The position numbers and the translations under genes were made by a program. Below, one piece after another: positions 54,678-63,097 of a DNA stretch of 63,097 bases. The stretch's first letter is position 1; each line of letters starts with the position of its first letter. The notes under the pieces are model-generated. The model saw nothing but the letters and a program-made list of their open reading frames with translations, searched no databases and was not told the DNA's origin. Source of the DNA: Lactiplantibacillus plajomi. Lineage in GTDB: Bacteria > Bacillota > Bacilli > Lactobacillales > Lactobacillaceae. Location: contig NZ_BJDZ01000016.1 of the NCBI RefSeq assembly GCF_005405405.1, forward strand, positions 1 to 63,097, given 5' to 3'.

Positions 54678-56333
54678 CTAAAAAAGCCCGGAAATGGTGC
54701 CGTCATCGCTAATATCCATGTCCAACGCCGCCGGATGCTTTGGCAAGCCGGGCATCGTGAGCACGTTGCCGGTCAGTGCGACAATAAAGCCAGCCCCCAG
54801 TTTCGGTACGAACTCCCGCACGTTAATCGTAAAGCCGCTCGGCGCCCCCAACAACTTGGGATCATCACTCAGTGAATACTGGGTTTTGGCCATGCAGACC
54901 GGTAGCTTATCCCAGCCATACTTGGCAAAGGTCTTAAGTTGGCGTTTAGCCTTACCGGAATATTCGACCGCCGCCCCGCCGTAGGTCTTTTCAACGATGG
55001 CTTGAATTTTGTCTTCAATCGGGGCGTCAGCCGGTGATAACGGCTTAAATTCACTCGGCTGGTCACACAATGCAACAACGGCGTGGGCCAGTTCGACCGC
55101 ACCATCACCACCCTGGCCCCAAACGTCGGCTAAAATCGCCTGAACGCCGAGGTCCGCGCAGTACTCCTTAACGGCTTGAATTTCATTTTCCGTGTCAGCG
55201 GTAAATTCGTTGATGGCTACCACCACTGGAACCCCGTAACGTTGCATTGCGTGGATGTGGTGCCCCAAGTTGGCTGCGCCGGCCCGTAACGCCGCTACGT
55301 TTTCTTCACCGAGATCCGCAAGCGCTACTCCGCCGTGCATCTTCAGGGCGCGGATGGTCGCAACGATCACGACGGCATTGGGGGCTTGACCAACCGCCGG
55401 CACGTTAATGTCCATGAACTTTTGCCCACCGAGGTCGGCACCGAAACCGGCTTCGGTCACGGTGTAATCCGCTAGGTTCAACCCTGCTTGGGTCGCGAGC
55501 ACACTGTTACAGCCGTGAGCAATGTTCGCAAACGGCCCACCATGAACCATTGCCGGCGTGTGCGCTAACGTCTGCACCAGGTTCGGCCGCAACGCGTCTT
55601 TTAGCAACAGGGCGATTGCGCCGCCAACTTGCAAATCGGCAACCATGACCGGCTGGCGGTCGTGAGTATAGCCAATCACAATGCGGTTGATCCGCCGTTT
55701 TAAATCGGCGATGTTTTCTGATAAACATAAGATCGCCATCAACTCACTGGCTACCGTAATGTCGAAGCCGTCTTCGCGCGGCACACCCGAAGTCGGGCCG
55801 CCTAGCCCGATTACCACGTGGCGCAGGGCCCGGTCGTTAATGTCTAAGGCACGTTTCCATTGAACGCGGCGCTGATCAATATTGAGTGCGTTACCCTGTT
55901 GGATGTGATTATCGATCAGGGCCGCTAACGTATTATTCGCAGCAGTTAGGGCGTGCATATCGCCGGTAAAGTGTAAGTTGATATCTTCCATTGGGATGAC
56001 TTGCGAATAACCGCCACCGGTTGCGCCACCCTTCATGCCCATGACCGGCCCCAACGACGGCTCGCGTAAGGCAATCATTGTTGATTCGCCAATCTTAGTC
56101 AGAGCGTCACCTAACCCGATGGTGACCGTGGACTTTCCTTCACCTGCCGGAGTTGGGTTGATCGAGGTGACTAAAATCAGGTTACGCTTCGTCTTTTTAA
56201 CCGGTAATGGTAACTTTAACTTGGCCTTAGCACTCCCGTACTGGTCGATTTGATCAGCCGTTAAGCCAGCCTTAGCCGCAATTTCCGTAATCGGTTGCGG
56301 GGTGACACGTTGTGCAATTTCAATATCTTTCAT
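54678..56333 (-). CDS. fhs: formate-tetrahydrofolate ligase
   Basis: 551 residues. Makes 10-formyl-THF from formate, THF and ATP for purine and fMet synthesis. The P-loop TPAGEGKST is at 61-69. [35 protein letters not shown] and [16 protein letters not shown] are diagnostic. ATG 56333 follows AAGGAG; an upstream ATG/TTG adds eight residues. Monocistronic, closed by a terminator. Confidence 0.95.
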   Translation of the reverse strand: MKDIEIAQRVTPQPITEIAAKAGLTADQIDQYGSAKAKLKLPLPVKKTKRNLILVTSINPTPAGEGKSTVTIGLGDALTKIGESTMIALREPSLGPVMGMKGGATGGGYSQVIPMEDINLHFTGDMHALTAANNTLAALIDNHIQQGNALNIDQRRVQWKRALDINDRALRHVVIGLGGPTSGVPREDGFDITVASELMAILCLSENIADLKRRINRIVIGYTHDRQPVMVADLQVGGAIALLLKDALRPNLVQTLAHTPAMVHGGPFANIAHGCNSVLATQAGLNLADYTVTEAGFGADLGGQKFMDINVPAVGQAPNAVVIVATIRALKMHGGVALADLGEENVAALRAGAANLGHHIHAMQRYGVPVVVAINEFTADTENEIQAVKEYCADLGVQAILADVWGQGGDGAVELAHAVVALCDQPSEFKPLSPADAPIEDKIQAIVEKTYGGAAVEYSGKAKRQLKTFAKYGWDKLPVCMAKTQYSLSDDPKLLGAPSGFTINVREFVPKLGAGFIVALTGNVLTMPGLPKHPAALDMDISDDGTISGLF

Positions 56334-56431
56334 CTTTGCCGCTCCTTTTTTGATCAATACTTAAGTCTATTATACCGAATATCCCAAAAATATGAACAAT
56401 AAATAGATTTATAAATAAATTAGTTCGGTTA

Positions 56432-56818
56432 TTAAGCGTTCTGAGCGATTTTAATCAAACTTTCACGGGACTTCTTCGTCATTAAGAACTGGTACTCGTT
56501 TTTATCAATTTTAACTTTAATCCCCCCGCGGACCGGGCGAATCGATTCCAACTGATCGCGCGGAATCACTAACCACGAGCGGTTAAAAACCGTGCTGAAA
56601 ATCAGCAAATTCCGGTCAATGGATACCCGGCGTAAACCGATTTGCAGTGTCACCGCTAGGATAAAGACGAGCACGATTGCAACTAATAACCAGTTAAATT
56701 TCAAAATTTCAAGCCAGTAAATGATGCCGAGCATTAAAATTAAGCCGGTCCAGGACCAAACAATTAGACTCGACACGGGTTTTGGTTGATACTTAAAGGT
56801 ACGTTTCGTATTATTCAC
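56432..56818 (-). CDS. EbsA-like membrane protein
   Basis: 128 residues: a short N-terminus (KRTFKYQPKPVSSLIVWSWT), two membrane helices (about 17-60), then a soluble PH-like domain (SIDRNLLIFSTVFNRSWLVIPRDQLESIRPVRGGIKVKI). Composition and the divergent RNase HI-like neighbour fit the EbsA family of enterococci and lactobacilli. GTG 56818 after AAAGG is chosen because longer starts would overlap the divergent gene. Confidence 0.7.
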   Translation of the reverse strand: MNNTKRTFKYQPKPVSSLIVWSWTGLILMLGIIYWLEILKFNWLLVAIVLVFILAVTLQIGLRRVSIDRNLLIFSTVFNRSWLVIPRDQLESIRPVRGGIKVKIDKNEYQFLMTKKSRESLIKIAQNA

Positions 56819-56850
56819 AGCAAAATTCCTTTCAAATTGGAGCGATAACG

Positions 56851-57234
56851 ATGCAATTATATACGGATGCCGCAACGGCACCAACGACCAATGCCAGCGC
56901 CGCCGGGATTTTATTGATTGCCGGCGGTCAGCAACACCAGTACAAGCAACCCTTACCGGTTAGTGACAATCATACCGCAGAATTTTTAGCGGCAATCGCC
57001 GGGTTTAAAATCTTATTAGATACTTATGGTCCTGACCAGGCCGTGTTCTTTTATACCGATAGTCAGGTGGTCGCCGAAAGTGTTGACAAGGCGTATAGTA
57101 AAAACTTCGCCGTGGAACTTGCCACCCTGCTTAAATTACAGGACCAGTGCCAAGTCGTCATCACCCAGTGGATCGCTGAAAGCGATAATCACGGCGCCCA
57201 CCAACTCGCCCAGCAAGGCCTACACCTAGATTAA
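56851..57234 (+). CDS. ribonuclease HI family protein
   Basis: 127 residues with the RNase H fold. The acidic residues D6 (YTDAA), E44 (NHTAEF), D70 (YTDSQVV) and D112 (SDNHGAHQLA) occupy the four catalytic positions. It is shorter than E. coli RNase HI and lacks the basic handle, like other Firmicute EbsB/RNase HI-like proteins. GGAG is about eight bases before the ATG. Its stop overlaps the convergent oxidoreductase by 4 bp. Confidence 0.85.
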   Translation: MQLYTDAATAPTTNASAAGILLIAGGQQHQYKQPLPVSDNHTAEFLAAIAGFKILLDTYGPDQAVFFYTDSQVVAESVDKAYSKNFAVELATLLKLQDQCQVVITQWIAESDNHGAHQLAQQGLHLD

Positions 57235-58337
57235 TCCGCCGACCGCAAGTAAGTTTCGACCGGTAACTGGTAAGCGGACCAGTCGTGACGGCCGGTACGA
57301 ACGTAATCGGCGAGCAATTTGCCGATAATTGGGCCAGTTGTCAAGCCTGAGGAGCCCAAACCGCTGGCGACCAGCACGTGCGGATTATCCGGTAACGGCC
57401 CGAAGAACGGCGCAAAGTCGCGGGTGTACGCCCGGGTCCCCACTTTAACGGTCGTAATTTGATCCCGCGTTAAGTTAGCGTCCAGCTGACGGCCGCTGGC
57501 AAATAAGTCATCTTCAACTAGTGACGAAACTTGCAGGTCGTAACCCTGATCGTTTTCATGAGTCGCACCGACGACTAACTTACTACGCGTGAACGGAATA
57601 AAGTCCCGCTCACCCTCGGGCATCAACACCGGGACGTCGTCGGGCCAAGTTTGGGGTAGTTGCAGTTCGATCAACTGGCCCTTTTGCGGCCGAACGTCGG
57701 CCACTAACTTCATCGGCAGGAGCAGTGGTTTCAACCAAGCACCCACAGCTAAGACCAACGTATCGTAATTCATTTGACCGTTCGCCGTTAGTAGTTGGCC
57801 CTGTTCACCCAACTTAACTTTGCCCTTATGACGGACCAAGTTGCGCTTTTCGGCGTATTGTAACAGGTGTTCCGTAAACTTAGCGCCGTCGACGCGGGCG
57901 CCACCACTCACAAAGACCCCGGCTTGCGGTGCCGTCAACAGCGGGAGCCGCGCCTGAACTTCGGCGGCACTCAACTTTTCAATGGTTCCCATTTGGGGCG
58001 CTGCCTGGCGGCGTTCGATGGCTAATTGGTACAACGTCTCAAGGTCGTCCGCGTCCGCACGGGTCACAATTGTCCCGGACTGTTGGTAAACGGACATCCC
58101 CATCTGCGTGTCCGCAACGATTTCAGGGTACAACGCGGCCCCCGCTTTTGCCAAAGCGTACCACCGTTGATTTCGTCGCTTGGATAACCACGGTGAGATA
58201 ATTCCCGCCGCGTTCTTCGTCGCTTGCCCGATCCCGTCGTCATACATGGTGACGGACAGCGTCGGGTCGGCACTTAAATAATAAGCGACCGTTGCACCAA
58301 CGATGCCACCACCAATGATTGCAATTTGTTTTTGCAT
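57231..58337 (-). CDS. FAD-dependent oxidoreductase, DAO family
   Basis: 368 residues. The FAD-binding motif QIAIIGGGIVGATVAYYL is at the N-terminus, followed by NAAGIISPWLSKRRNQRWYALAKAGA. RAYTRDFAPFFGPLPDNPHVLVASGLGSSGLTTGPIIGKLLADYV is the typical end. It fits D-amino acid, glycine or sarcosine oxidase-type enzymes (ThiO/DadA-like), but the substrate is not readable and no thi or dad genes are near. ATG 58337 follows GGAGG. Confidence 0.87.
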   Translation of the reverse strand: MQKQIAIIGGGIVGATVAYYLSADPTLSVTMYDDGIGQATKNAAGIISPWLSKRRNQRWYALAKAGAALYPEIVADTQMGMSVYQQSGTIVTRADADDLETLYQLAIERRQAAPQMGTIEKLSAAEVQARLPLLTAPQAGVFVSGGARVDGAKFTEHLLQYAEKRNLVRHKGKVKLGEQGQLLTANGQMNYDTLVLAVGAWLKPLLLPMKLVADVRPQKGQLIELQLPQTWPDDVPVLMPEGERDFIPFTRSKLVVGATHENDQGYDLQVSSLVEDDLFASGRQLDANLTRDQITTVKVGTRAYTRDFAPFFGPLPDNPHVLVASGLGSSGLTTGPIIGKLLADYVRTGRHDWSAYQLPVETYLRSAD

Positions 58338-58520
58338 ATAAAACGCCTCCACACCCAGTCTGCTTTCATTCTAGCATAACTAACACCGACGTGTGGTGAC
58401 GACCTAATTGTAAAAATTGCCAACGTACCATAGTTTTTTCATATTCCTCACACTTTGGGCATACTTTTGCTTTAAACTAAGTAGTGGTGTACGACTATAT
58501 TGAGATAAGGGACTTTTGCT

Positions 58521-59597
58521 ATGTTTATTACTTTATTATTACTACTAGCCCTCTTTTTGGCGATGGGCATTTGGTTCACCTACTTGAACCTCAAACAACC
58601 CTACATGGTGAGCACCGACGATGCGACGCTCACGACTAATTGGCGCAAGGGCCACCAGCTTCGCCAAACAGTGACCGGCGCTAATTCGGGCTTGCGGTGG
58701 GCGTATTGGCTCAGTCAGGCCAGCTGGATCTTGGGCGCGGTGCTAATTCTAGTGAGTTGGGTCAGTCTGGAAACCCGCTTGAACCTACTGCTTTTTCCCG
58801 TCCAAACGGCCATCTGGACCGCTGGGATCCTAGTTTCCGGGCTCCTATTACTATTGGTACCCACGCTCATCTGGCCGAGTGCCAGCTACCGCTACTTACA
58901 AACGCATCCTAGCGTAGCCCAGCCAGTCGCGGCCCCCGCGTTCAAACGTTACCGCCGCCAACAACTCATGAGCGTCATTGCGTTCATCCTCTTTTTACTA
59001 TTGAGTTGGGTCGCACGGGCCGTTATGACGAGTACCGCCCCCGTTCTGGTCGTCCAGTACTTACTACTTAGTGCAATTACAGCGATTCCAATCGTTGCCC
59101 TGATCAGTCTGATCAGCCAGCTCTTCTATTTACACCAAAGTCGCTGGCTCCGCGTTAAGGCCAGTGACTACGTACGCTTTGGTCGCCGGTACTACTTTTT
59201 AAATCAGCTGATTGCCAAACAACCAACGGCCAAGAAAACGTTGCGGTTCGTCATCAGCGGTCGGATTCTCGCTTTAATTGCGACCCTCTGGGCGATTTGG
59301 ACGATCTACCGCAACATCTTCGCCCCCGCTTTTAGCGTCGATTACAGTGCCGTCTTCCCAGCAGCCATCGCGGCGCTGATTGCCCTGGTCATCGTTGAAA
59401 CGATTGGCGCGTTGTGGCCGGCCAAACAATACGCGGCCGCCAAACAATTACCGGCGGACCAATCCCCATTTGAGGTTGCCGACCAAGCCCAATTTGACCG
59501 CTATAACGGCCACTTATTCCACTTGCACCTTAGTGGTGGCATTGTTTGGGTCACCATTTGGCTAGCCGTGGTCCTGTCTTATTACTTTTTAACATAA
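58521..59597 (+). CDS. polytopic membrane protein of unknown function
   Basis: 358 residues with about eight membrane segments (TM1 2-22, pairs near 72-120 and 150-205, and three more to the C-terminus). A cytosolic linker with RRYYFLNQLIAKQPTAKKTLRF lies in the middle. Not recognised. It stands alone with a terminator after it. It could be a SdpI-type or other small-molecule membrane protein; no motif supports a choice. Confidence 0.7.
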   Translation: MFITLLLLLALFLAMGIWFTYLNLKQPYMVSTDDATLTTNWRKGHQLRQTVTGANSGLRWAYWLSQASWILGAVLILVSWVSLETRLNLLLFPVQTAIWTAGILVSGLLLLLVPTLIWPSASYRYLQTHPSVAQPVAAPAFKRYRRQQLMSVIAFILFLLLSWVARAVMTSTAPVLVVQYLLLSAITAIPIVALISLISQLFYLHQSRWLRVKASDYVRFGRRYYFLNQLIAKQPTAKKTLRFVISGRILALIATLWAIWTIYRNIFAPAFSVDYSAVFPAAIAALIALVIVETIGALWPAKQYAAAKQLPADQSPFEVADQAQFDRYNGHLFHLHLSGGIVWVTIWLAVVLSYYFLT

Positions 59598-59606
59598 GCT
59601 GCAAAA

Positions 59607-59646
59607 CAAAGCGTCCTGCCGAATTGTCGGCAGGACGCTTTTTGGT
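59607..59646. terminator. bidirectional terminator
   Basis: AAAGCGTCCTGCCGA (59608-59622) pairs exactly with TCGGCAGGACGCTTT, 4-nt loop, T-run after. Confidence 0.92.
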
Positions 59647-59659
59647 TCTATAAATTTAA

Positions 59660-61036
59660 CTACTTTGTCTTGACGTAAAGTTTATTGGCCGTGAAGTAGT
59701 TGCCCTTGTTGGTTTCAAAATAACGCGAGCCGGTCGAACGCTTATGAACCGCGACGATCTTCAGGGCCTTATTCTTTTTATGCAACGCAACCCGGTTACC
59801 CTTAGTGAATTTTGAGCTACGGTGCGTGTAAATATTTTGCTTAGCAACAATTCGTTTACTGGATGGGACCGATTCAATGTAGGCGTGGTCCGAACGTGAG
59901 ACCTGGGCCGAAATATAGCCCCCACGTGACAACTTAATCCGGTAATACGAGCCACTTTTAACTAATTTACCAGCGTAGGTTTTTCCCTTCGGCAATTTCG
60001 TCTTCGTGGCGTGTTTCAAATTAATGTCACTAAATACGGTACTATTTTGCTTCAACGTGTAACTGCCGTGTTGGCCGACCCAGTAGCCGGTCACGTCTTG
60101 GGAGAGCACCCACTGATTAAGACCCGCTAAGTAAACCGCCTGCTTGGAGTGCGACCGCTTATAGGACTTGACCGCGGTGATCCGGTAATACTTCTTCTTA
60201 ACACGCGTTGGGATAACCGTCCGGTCAACATAACGCACCGCCCCCGCATGTAAGTAGACGTGTTGCCCCTTCGTATAACTACTGTATTTGTAAGTAACTG
60301 GCTTAGTTACCTTATTGGTAGTACTGGTGGTCGTGGTCTTCGGCTTAGCCACCGTGGTGGCCTTATTTTGCCACCACTTTAACGGATGGTAAACCGTACC
60401 CCACTTTTTACCATAACGATTGTTATCAACGTACTGCCCTAATGCTTTTAGATAATAATTGTCGGTATACTGCCAAAGTGAAAATGAAACGGTCGGCTTA
60501 TAACTGTAATTGGCGATCCACTGGGCGTCAAACTTCTTTCGGGCCGAGTTCGCGTAAGTCGTTGCAAACGACTGGTACGAGTAGAACAGCAAGTGCTTCT
60601 TCGTCAGCTTGCGCATTTGACTGTACCACGCCTTAACCGCCGTATTGGCCGCCGAAGCACTCATACTCGTTGTCTCAAAATCCAACACGTAAAACGTCGT
60701 GTGCTTATTCGACCGCCTGTAAAAATCCTTAGCTTCCTGAATCGCACCGCTCTTAGACGTAAAGGTCGCAAAGTCGTAGGAACCAAACGGGACACCGTAC
60801 TTGACGTACAAGTTCTCGTTAGTTTTGTGATGAATATCTTCGTAATTACTACCGTACTGCACCCGGTTAATGACAAACTGGGTCTGACCTTTCAAGTTCT
60901 TAACCTGGGTCTTTGATAACTTACCTTGCCACTCGGAAATATCCGGCACCGAGGCCTGCGCAGGAACCGCGATCATCATACCGAGGCAACTCCCCAGCGC
61001 TAGCAGCCCGAGCTGCCACTTTTGATTTAATTTCAC
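59660..61036 (-). CDS. secreted GH25 lysozyme with cell-wall binding repeats
   Basis: 458 residues from GTG 61036 (AGGAAGG upstream). A signal peptide of about 28 residues ends at AQA-S. The GH25 muramidase domain (about 29-225) has D32 in PDISEWQG and the D119-x-E121 pair in FYVLDFET. A Thr/Lys-rich linker (KPKTTTTSTTNKVTKP) is followed by repeated basic Tyr-rich modules (YTKGQHVYLHAG..., TRVKKKYYRITAVKSY, SGSYYRIKLSRGGYIS) to the end, likely wall-binding. Autolysin or phage-derived wall hydrolase; no phage genes are nearby. An upstream in-frame extension would lack a secretion signal. Confidence 0.9.
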   Translation of the reverse strand: MKLNQKWQLGLLALGSCLGMMIAVPAQASVPDISEWQGKLSKTQVKNLKGQTQFVINRVQYGSNYEDIHHKTNENLYVKYGVPFGSYDFATFTSKSGAIQEAKDFYRRSNKHTTFYVLDFETTSMSASAANTAVKAWYSQMRKLTKKHLLFYSYQSFATTYANSARKKFDAQWIANYSYKPTVSFSLWQYTDNYYLKALGQYVDNNRYGKKWGTVYHPLKWWQNKATTVAKPKTTTTSTTNKVTKPVTYKYSSYTKGQHVYLHAGAVRYVDRTVIPTRVKKKYYRITAVKSYKRSHSKQAVYLAGLNQWVLSQDVTGYWVGQHGSYTLKQNSTVFSDINLKHATKTKLPKGKTYAGKLVKSGSYYRIKLSRGGYISAQVSRSDHAYIESVPSSKRIVAKQNIYTHRSSKFTKGNRVALHKKNKALKIVAVHKRSTGSRYFETNKGNYFTANKLYVKTK

Positions 61037-61057
61037 AATATTCGCCTTCCTACAAGT

Positions 61058-61101
61058 ATTTATATGTAAATGATAACTCATTAATAATTTTACATATAAA
61101 T
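61058..61101. promoter_or_regulatory. 13-bp inverted repeat upstream of the lysozyme gene
   Basis: ATTTATATGTAAA (61058-61070) and TTTACATATAAAT (61089-61101) are exact complements, 18 bp apart, 22-65 bp before the start codon. Candidate operator or AT-rich leader hairpin. Confidence 0.5.
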
Positions 61102-61206
61102 TTTTGATAAAGGTTCTCAGTTTGATTGCAAACATGTTACAGTTTCATGACAAATCGTGAAATAATCAGCGTCACGTACCCGGGTCAATTATGTATAACT
61201 CTGGAA

Positions 61207-61383
61207 TTACTGGCGTGCCGGGTTGTTTAGCCGTCGGATTCGTGCGGCTGTTTGCCGCGGCGCCGCGCCGTATAATCGCGGTACAAACGCTAACCGGCTG
61301 TCATTAGTAGCTACCGGTTGGTTAAAGATTAACGGGTTGGTTTCAATGGCCGCCTCAATTTGTCGATTATGCCAATCTTCCAT
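61207..61383 (-). CDS. small hypothetical protein
   Basis: 58 residues from ATG 61383, with GGGGGTG six bases upstream. Sequence starts MEDWHNRQIEAAIETNPLIF and ends in a basic tail (ARIRRLNNPARQ). Unrecognised. The good ribosome binding site and a protein-like composition support it, but no homologue can be checked. Confidence 0.5.
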   Translation of the reverse strand: MEDWHNRQIEAAIETNPLIFNQPVATNDSRLAFVPRLYGAAPRQTAARIRRLNNPARQ

Positions 61384-61572
61384 TCTAGTCACCCCCTCAC
61401 TCAATCACGGGTAGAACCCAACTCATTGGGGGATTCGCCGTGATTATCACTATTTTATCATTATTTTTTAATTTTTAAACGTCAGCGCCGCAATAAGCAC
61501 CGTGCTTGTCTTTCCCGCACTAATCTGTCAAAGTAGGCTTATATTAATAAATTTATGAGGTGGTGAACAAGC

Positions 61573-62337
61573 ATGTTAATTAAACCACAAAACATTCAAG
61601 ACGTGCCGGTGATTGAAGTCATCGAAGATGCGCTGATCGACCAACCGCTACCATTGGTCGTTTTTTACCACGGTTGGCGCTCACGTAACGACCTGGTGCT
61701 GACCCAAGCCCGCAAACTAGCTGCCAAACGGCTCCGCGTCATTCTCCCCGACGCTATCAACCATGGTCAGCGGGTTCAACCGGTCAGTAGCCTGCCTTCC
61801 TTCACGTTTTGGAATAGTATTCAGGGCAACCTCGCCGAATTCGACCTGTTGATCCAGACTTACCAACGCCGCGGCTTGATTTTAAATAATCAGATCGGGG
61901 TCGGCGGCTACTCGATGGGTGGCATGACTACCGGGGCGCTATTGACCCACCATCCTGAAATCACGGCAGCGGCAATTATCATGGGGACCCCCAATCTGAA
62001 CGCCTACGCTGAACTGGTGCGGCACTACGCGGCTAAGCAACACGTGTACCTACCGACCGCGATGGCCGATTTAACCGGCTGGATCGACGCCTTCGATCTA
62101 AACCTACATCCTGAAACGATTGCTAAGCGGCCACTGCTATTTTGGCACGGTACGGCGGATGAACGGATTCCTTACCAGCAAGCGCGAGACTTCTTCGACC
62201 GCATTCATCACGAAGCTTACGGCCAACAAACCGCGTTTATCACCGGCTACCAGGCACAGCACCTCGTTAAAATCCCGTTAATGGAAAAGGTAGCCAACTT
62301 TTTTGATTACTACCTAAATCAAACTGAACACCTTTAA
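61573..62337 (+). CDS. alpha/beta hydrolase
   Basis: 254 residues. The fold is clear: VVFYHGW (oxyanion strand), nucleophile elbow GGYSMGGM with S114, acid D196 in WHGTADERIPY and base H230 in AQHL. It resembles YitV-type esterases/prolyl oligopeptidase-like hydrolases. GAGGTGGTG lies upstream. Located directly before the mobile-element edge; substrate unknown. Confidence 0.85.
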   Translation: MLIKPQNIQDVPVIEVIEDALIDQPLPLVVFYHGWRSRNDLVLTQARKLAAKRLRVILPDAINHGQRVQPVSSLPSFTFWNSIQGNLAEFDLLIQTYQRRGLILNNQIGVGGYSMGGMTTGALLTHHPEITAAAIIMGTPNLNAYAELVRHYAAKQHVYLPTAMADLTGWIDAFDLNLHPETIAKRPLLFWHGTADERIPYQQARDFFDRIHHEAYGQQTAFITGYQAQHLVKIPLMEKVANFFDYYLNQTEHL

Positions 62338-62341
62338 TCAT

Positions 62342-62469
62342 AACTACCCGTAAAACGGGTAGTTTGCTCCAGGGCTATAAGCCCTATGTACTAGCCAGCG
62401 TCTCAAGGCGCTGGCTTTTGTGTATCAAAGCCAAACTGCTTTTGTCACTTTTGCGACCGCTTTAAGCGG
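62342..62469. mobile_element. right end of the IS200-type element (hairpin cluster)
   Basis: Four hairpins lie in a row: AACTACCCG/CGGGTAGTT (62342-62364), GGGC-TATAA-GCCC (62373-62385), AGCCAGCG/CGCTGGCT (62393-62416) and CCGCTT/AAGCGG (62457-62469). IS200/IS605 ends are recognised as hairpins, so one of these is probably the right end. The first could also terminate the hydrolase gene. No tnpB or guide-RNA partner gene is visible. Confidence 0.55.
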
Positions 62470-62477
62470 TGTTCGTA

Positions 62478-62942
62478 TTACTTACCTTGACCCTTAAAAG
62501 GGTCTTCGTATTCCCGGACACTTAACCGATCTTGTGCCTGATCATGCTTTTCTTGATCACGGATATATTTTTTGATAGTGGCTTCATTAAGCCCAACCGT
62601 GCTAACATAATAGCCGACTGACCAAAAATGTCGATTCCCAAATTTATACTTCAAATTCGCATGCTGGTCGAACATCATCAAGGCTGATTTGCCTTTTAAA
62701 TAACCCATAAAACTGGCAACACTTAATTTGGGTGGGATACTTACCAACAAGTGTACGTGATCTGGCATCATATGACCTTCCAATATCTTTACACCTTTAT
62801 ATTGGCATAACAAGCGAATATCATCTTGCAAGTCACGTCGGTATTGATTATAAATTATTTTTCTCCTATACTTTGGAGTGAATACGATATGGTACTTACA
62901 CAACCACTTGGTATGTGCAAGACTGTTTAGTTTATTCGCCAT
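62478..62942 (-). CDS. tnpA: IS200/IS605 family transposase TnpA (Y1)
   Basis: 154 residues, the full IS200 size. A HUH single-strand transposase: the HUH motif is H62-V-H64 in MMPDHVHLLV, and the nucleophile tyrosine is Y126 in KKYIRDQE. KYHIVFTPKYRRKI (17-30) is the family start. ATG 62942 follows AAAGGGGA; a GTG at 62984 adds 14 residues and is rejected. Intact, so possibly active. Confidence 0.93.
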   Translation of the reverse strand: MANKLNSLAHTKWLCKYHIVFTPKYRRKIIYNQYRRDLQDDIRLLCQYKGVKILEGHMMPDHVHLLVSIPPKLSVASFMGYLKGKSALMMFDQHANLKYKFGNRHFWSVGYYVSTVGLNEATIKKYIRDQEKHDQAQDRLSVREYEDPFKGQGK

Positions 62943-62965
62943 TTCTGACGTCCCCTTTCGATTTT

Positions 62966-62992
62966 GAATGTTTGGCTCTGACACCTACATTC
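62966..62992. mobile_element. possible left-end hairpin of the IS200-type element
   Basis: GAATGT (62966-62971) pairs with ACATTC (62987-62992) around a 15-nt loop, just upstream of the tnpA ribosome binding site, where the left end is expected. Confidence 0.4.
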
Positions 62993-63006
62993 TAAATCTG
63001 CTATAG

Positions 63007-63062
63007 TCCCCTTAAGGTTGACAGATGAAAAACTATAATTTCGTCTATCAACTCTAAGGGGA
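63007..63062 (+). promoter_or_regulatory. long hairpin hiding the ribosome binding site of the edge ORF
   Basis: Two 24-nt arms (63007-63030 and 63039-63062) match at 20 of 24 positions with an 8-nt loop. The last bases of the right arm, AAGGGGA, are the Shine-Dalgarno of the ORF at 63070. The stem would form only in transcripts that enter from upstream, so it would block external activation. Confidence 0.65.
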
Positions 63063-63069
63063 TTTTACT

Positions 63070-63097
63070 ATGCCTAGAAGCAAATTCACGGCCGAAG
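63070..63097 (+). CDS. start of a transposase-like ORF, cut by the window edge
   Basis: Only nine codons are visible (MPRSKFTAE). The style (basic start, then helix-turn-helix expected) recalls IS3-family OrfA proteins. Support is the ribosome binding site at seven bases and the neighbouring mobile-element signals. The identification is tentative. Confidence 0.4.

Noticed and set aside
62342-62469. CRISPR-like row of hairpins
   Set aside because: The hairpins differ from each other in sequence and there are no repeated units with spacers.

Overview
The window reads as chromosomal DNA of a lactobacillus in the broad Lactiplantibacillus/Levilactobacillus neighbourhood. The conserved block rbgA-rnhB-dprA-topA-trmFO-xerC-hslV-hslU, the plsY/parE-parC pair, the AGGAG-type ribosome binding sites, the roughly 50% GC of the genes and the IS200/IS605-type element all fit that group. 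The genus is an inference from gene order and protein resemblance; no 16S gene is present.

Layout: (1) 1-970, a foreign-looking edge with a hairpin, then a zinc alcohol dehydrogenase that has lost its N-terminal quarter. (2) 1.2-20.4 kb, housekeeping on the + strand: ribosome assembly, RNase HII, DNA uptake (dprA), topoisomerase I, tRNA m5U54 methylation, chromosome dimer resolution, HslUV protease, an aldose epimerase-like protein, plsY (minus), topoisomerase IV, a LysR regulator, pyrophosphatase and both methionine sulfoxide reductases. (3) 20.5-38 kb, accessory DNA: a recombinase-like protein without catalytic residues, an AT-rich gene-poor stretch, an ABC exporter, two MFS exporters beside Rgg and HxlR regulators, a frameshifted GT-C glycosyltransferase next to a GT2 enzyme, a lactate-permease operon and an amino-acid permease. 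(4) 38-48.7 kb, small conserved genes, mostly DUF families, a lone HicB-like antitoxin, DegV, MarR, the ribosome-rescue factor RqcH and a zinc-finger/HTH/DUF2087 regulator. (5) 48.8-56.3 kb on the minus strand: fhs, lspA, rluD, then an intact PyrR attenuator, pyrR, carA-like and carB-like. (6) 56.4-63.1 kb: ebsA-like, RNase HI-like, a DAO-type oxidoreductase, a secreted GH25 lysozyme, a hydrolase, and a mobile-element edge with an intact TnpA and the start of a second transposase-like ORF whose ribosome binding site lies in a hairpin.

The most unusual system is the pyrR-carA-carB operon. Both carbamoyl-phosphate synthase subunits are uninterrupted full-frame genes, yet each has lost its active site. 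The glutaminase subunit lacks the Cys and His of its triad. The synthetase subunit lacks the metal-binding E-x-N-P-R motif in both halves, most of one ATP-grasp domain and the whole allosteric domain. The operon still carries a complete UMP/PyrR-type attenuator and an apparently functional PyrR. This looks like a pseudoenzyme pair kept under pyrimidine control, perhaps with a sensing or scaffolding role rather than synthesis of carbamoyl phosphate. Further points are several strong palindromic operators (msrB, HxlR/MFS, Rgg/MFS, LysR) and a hairpin in which a terminator-like stem contains the xerC Shine-Dalgarno.
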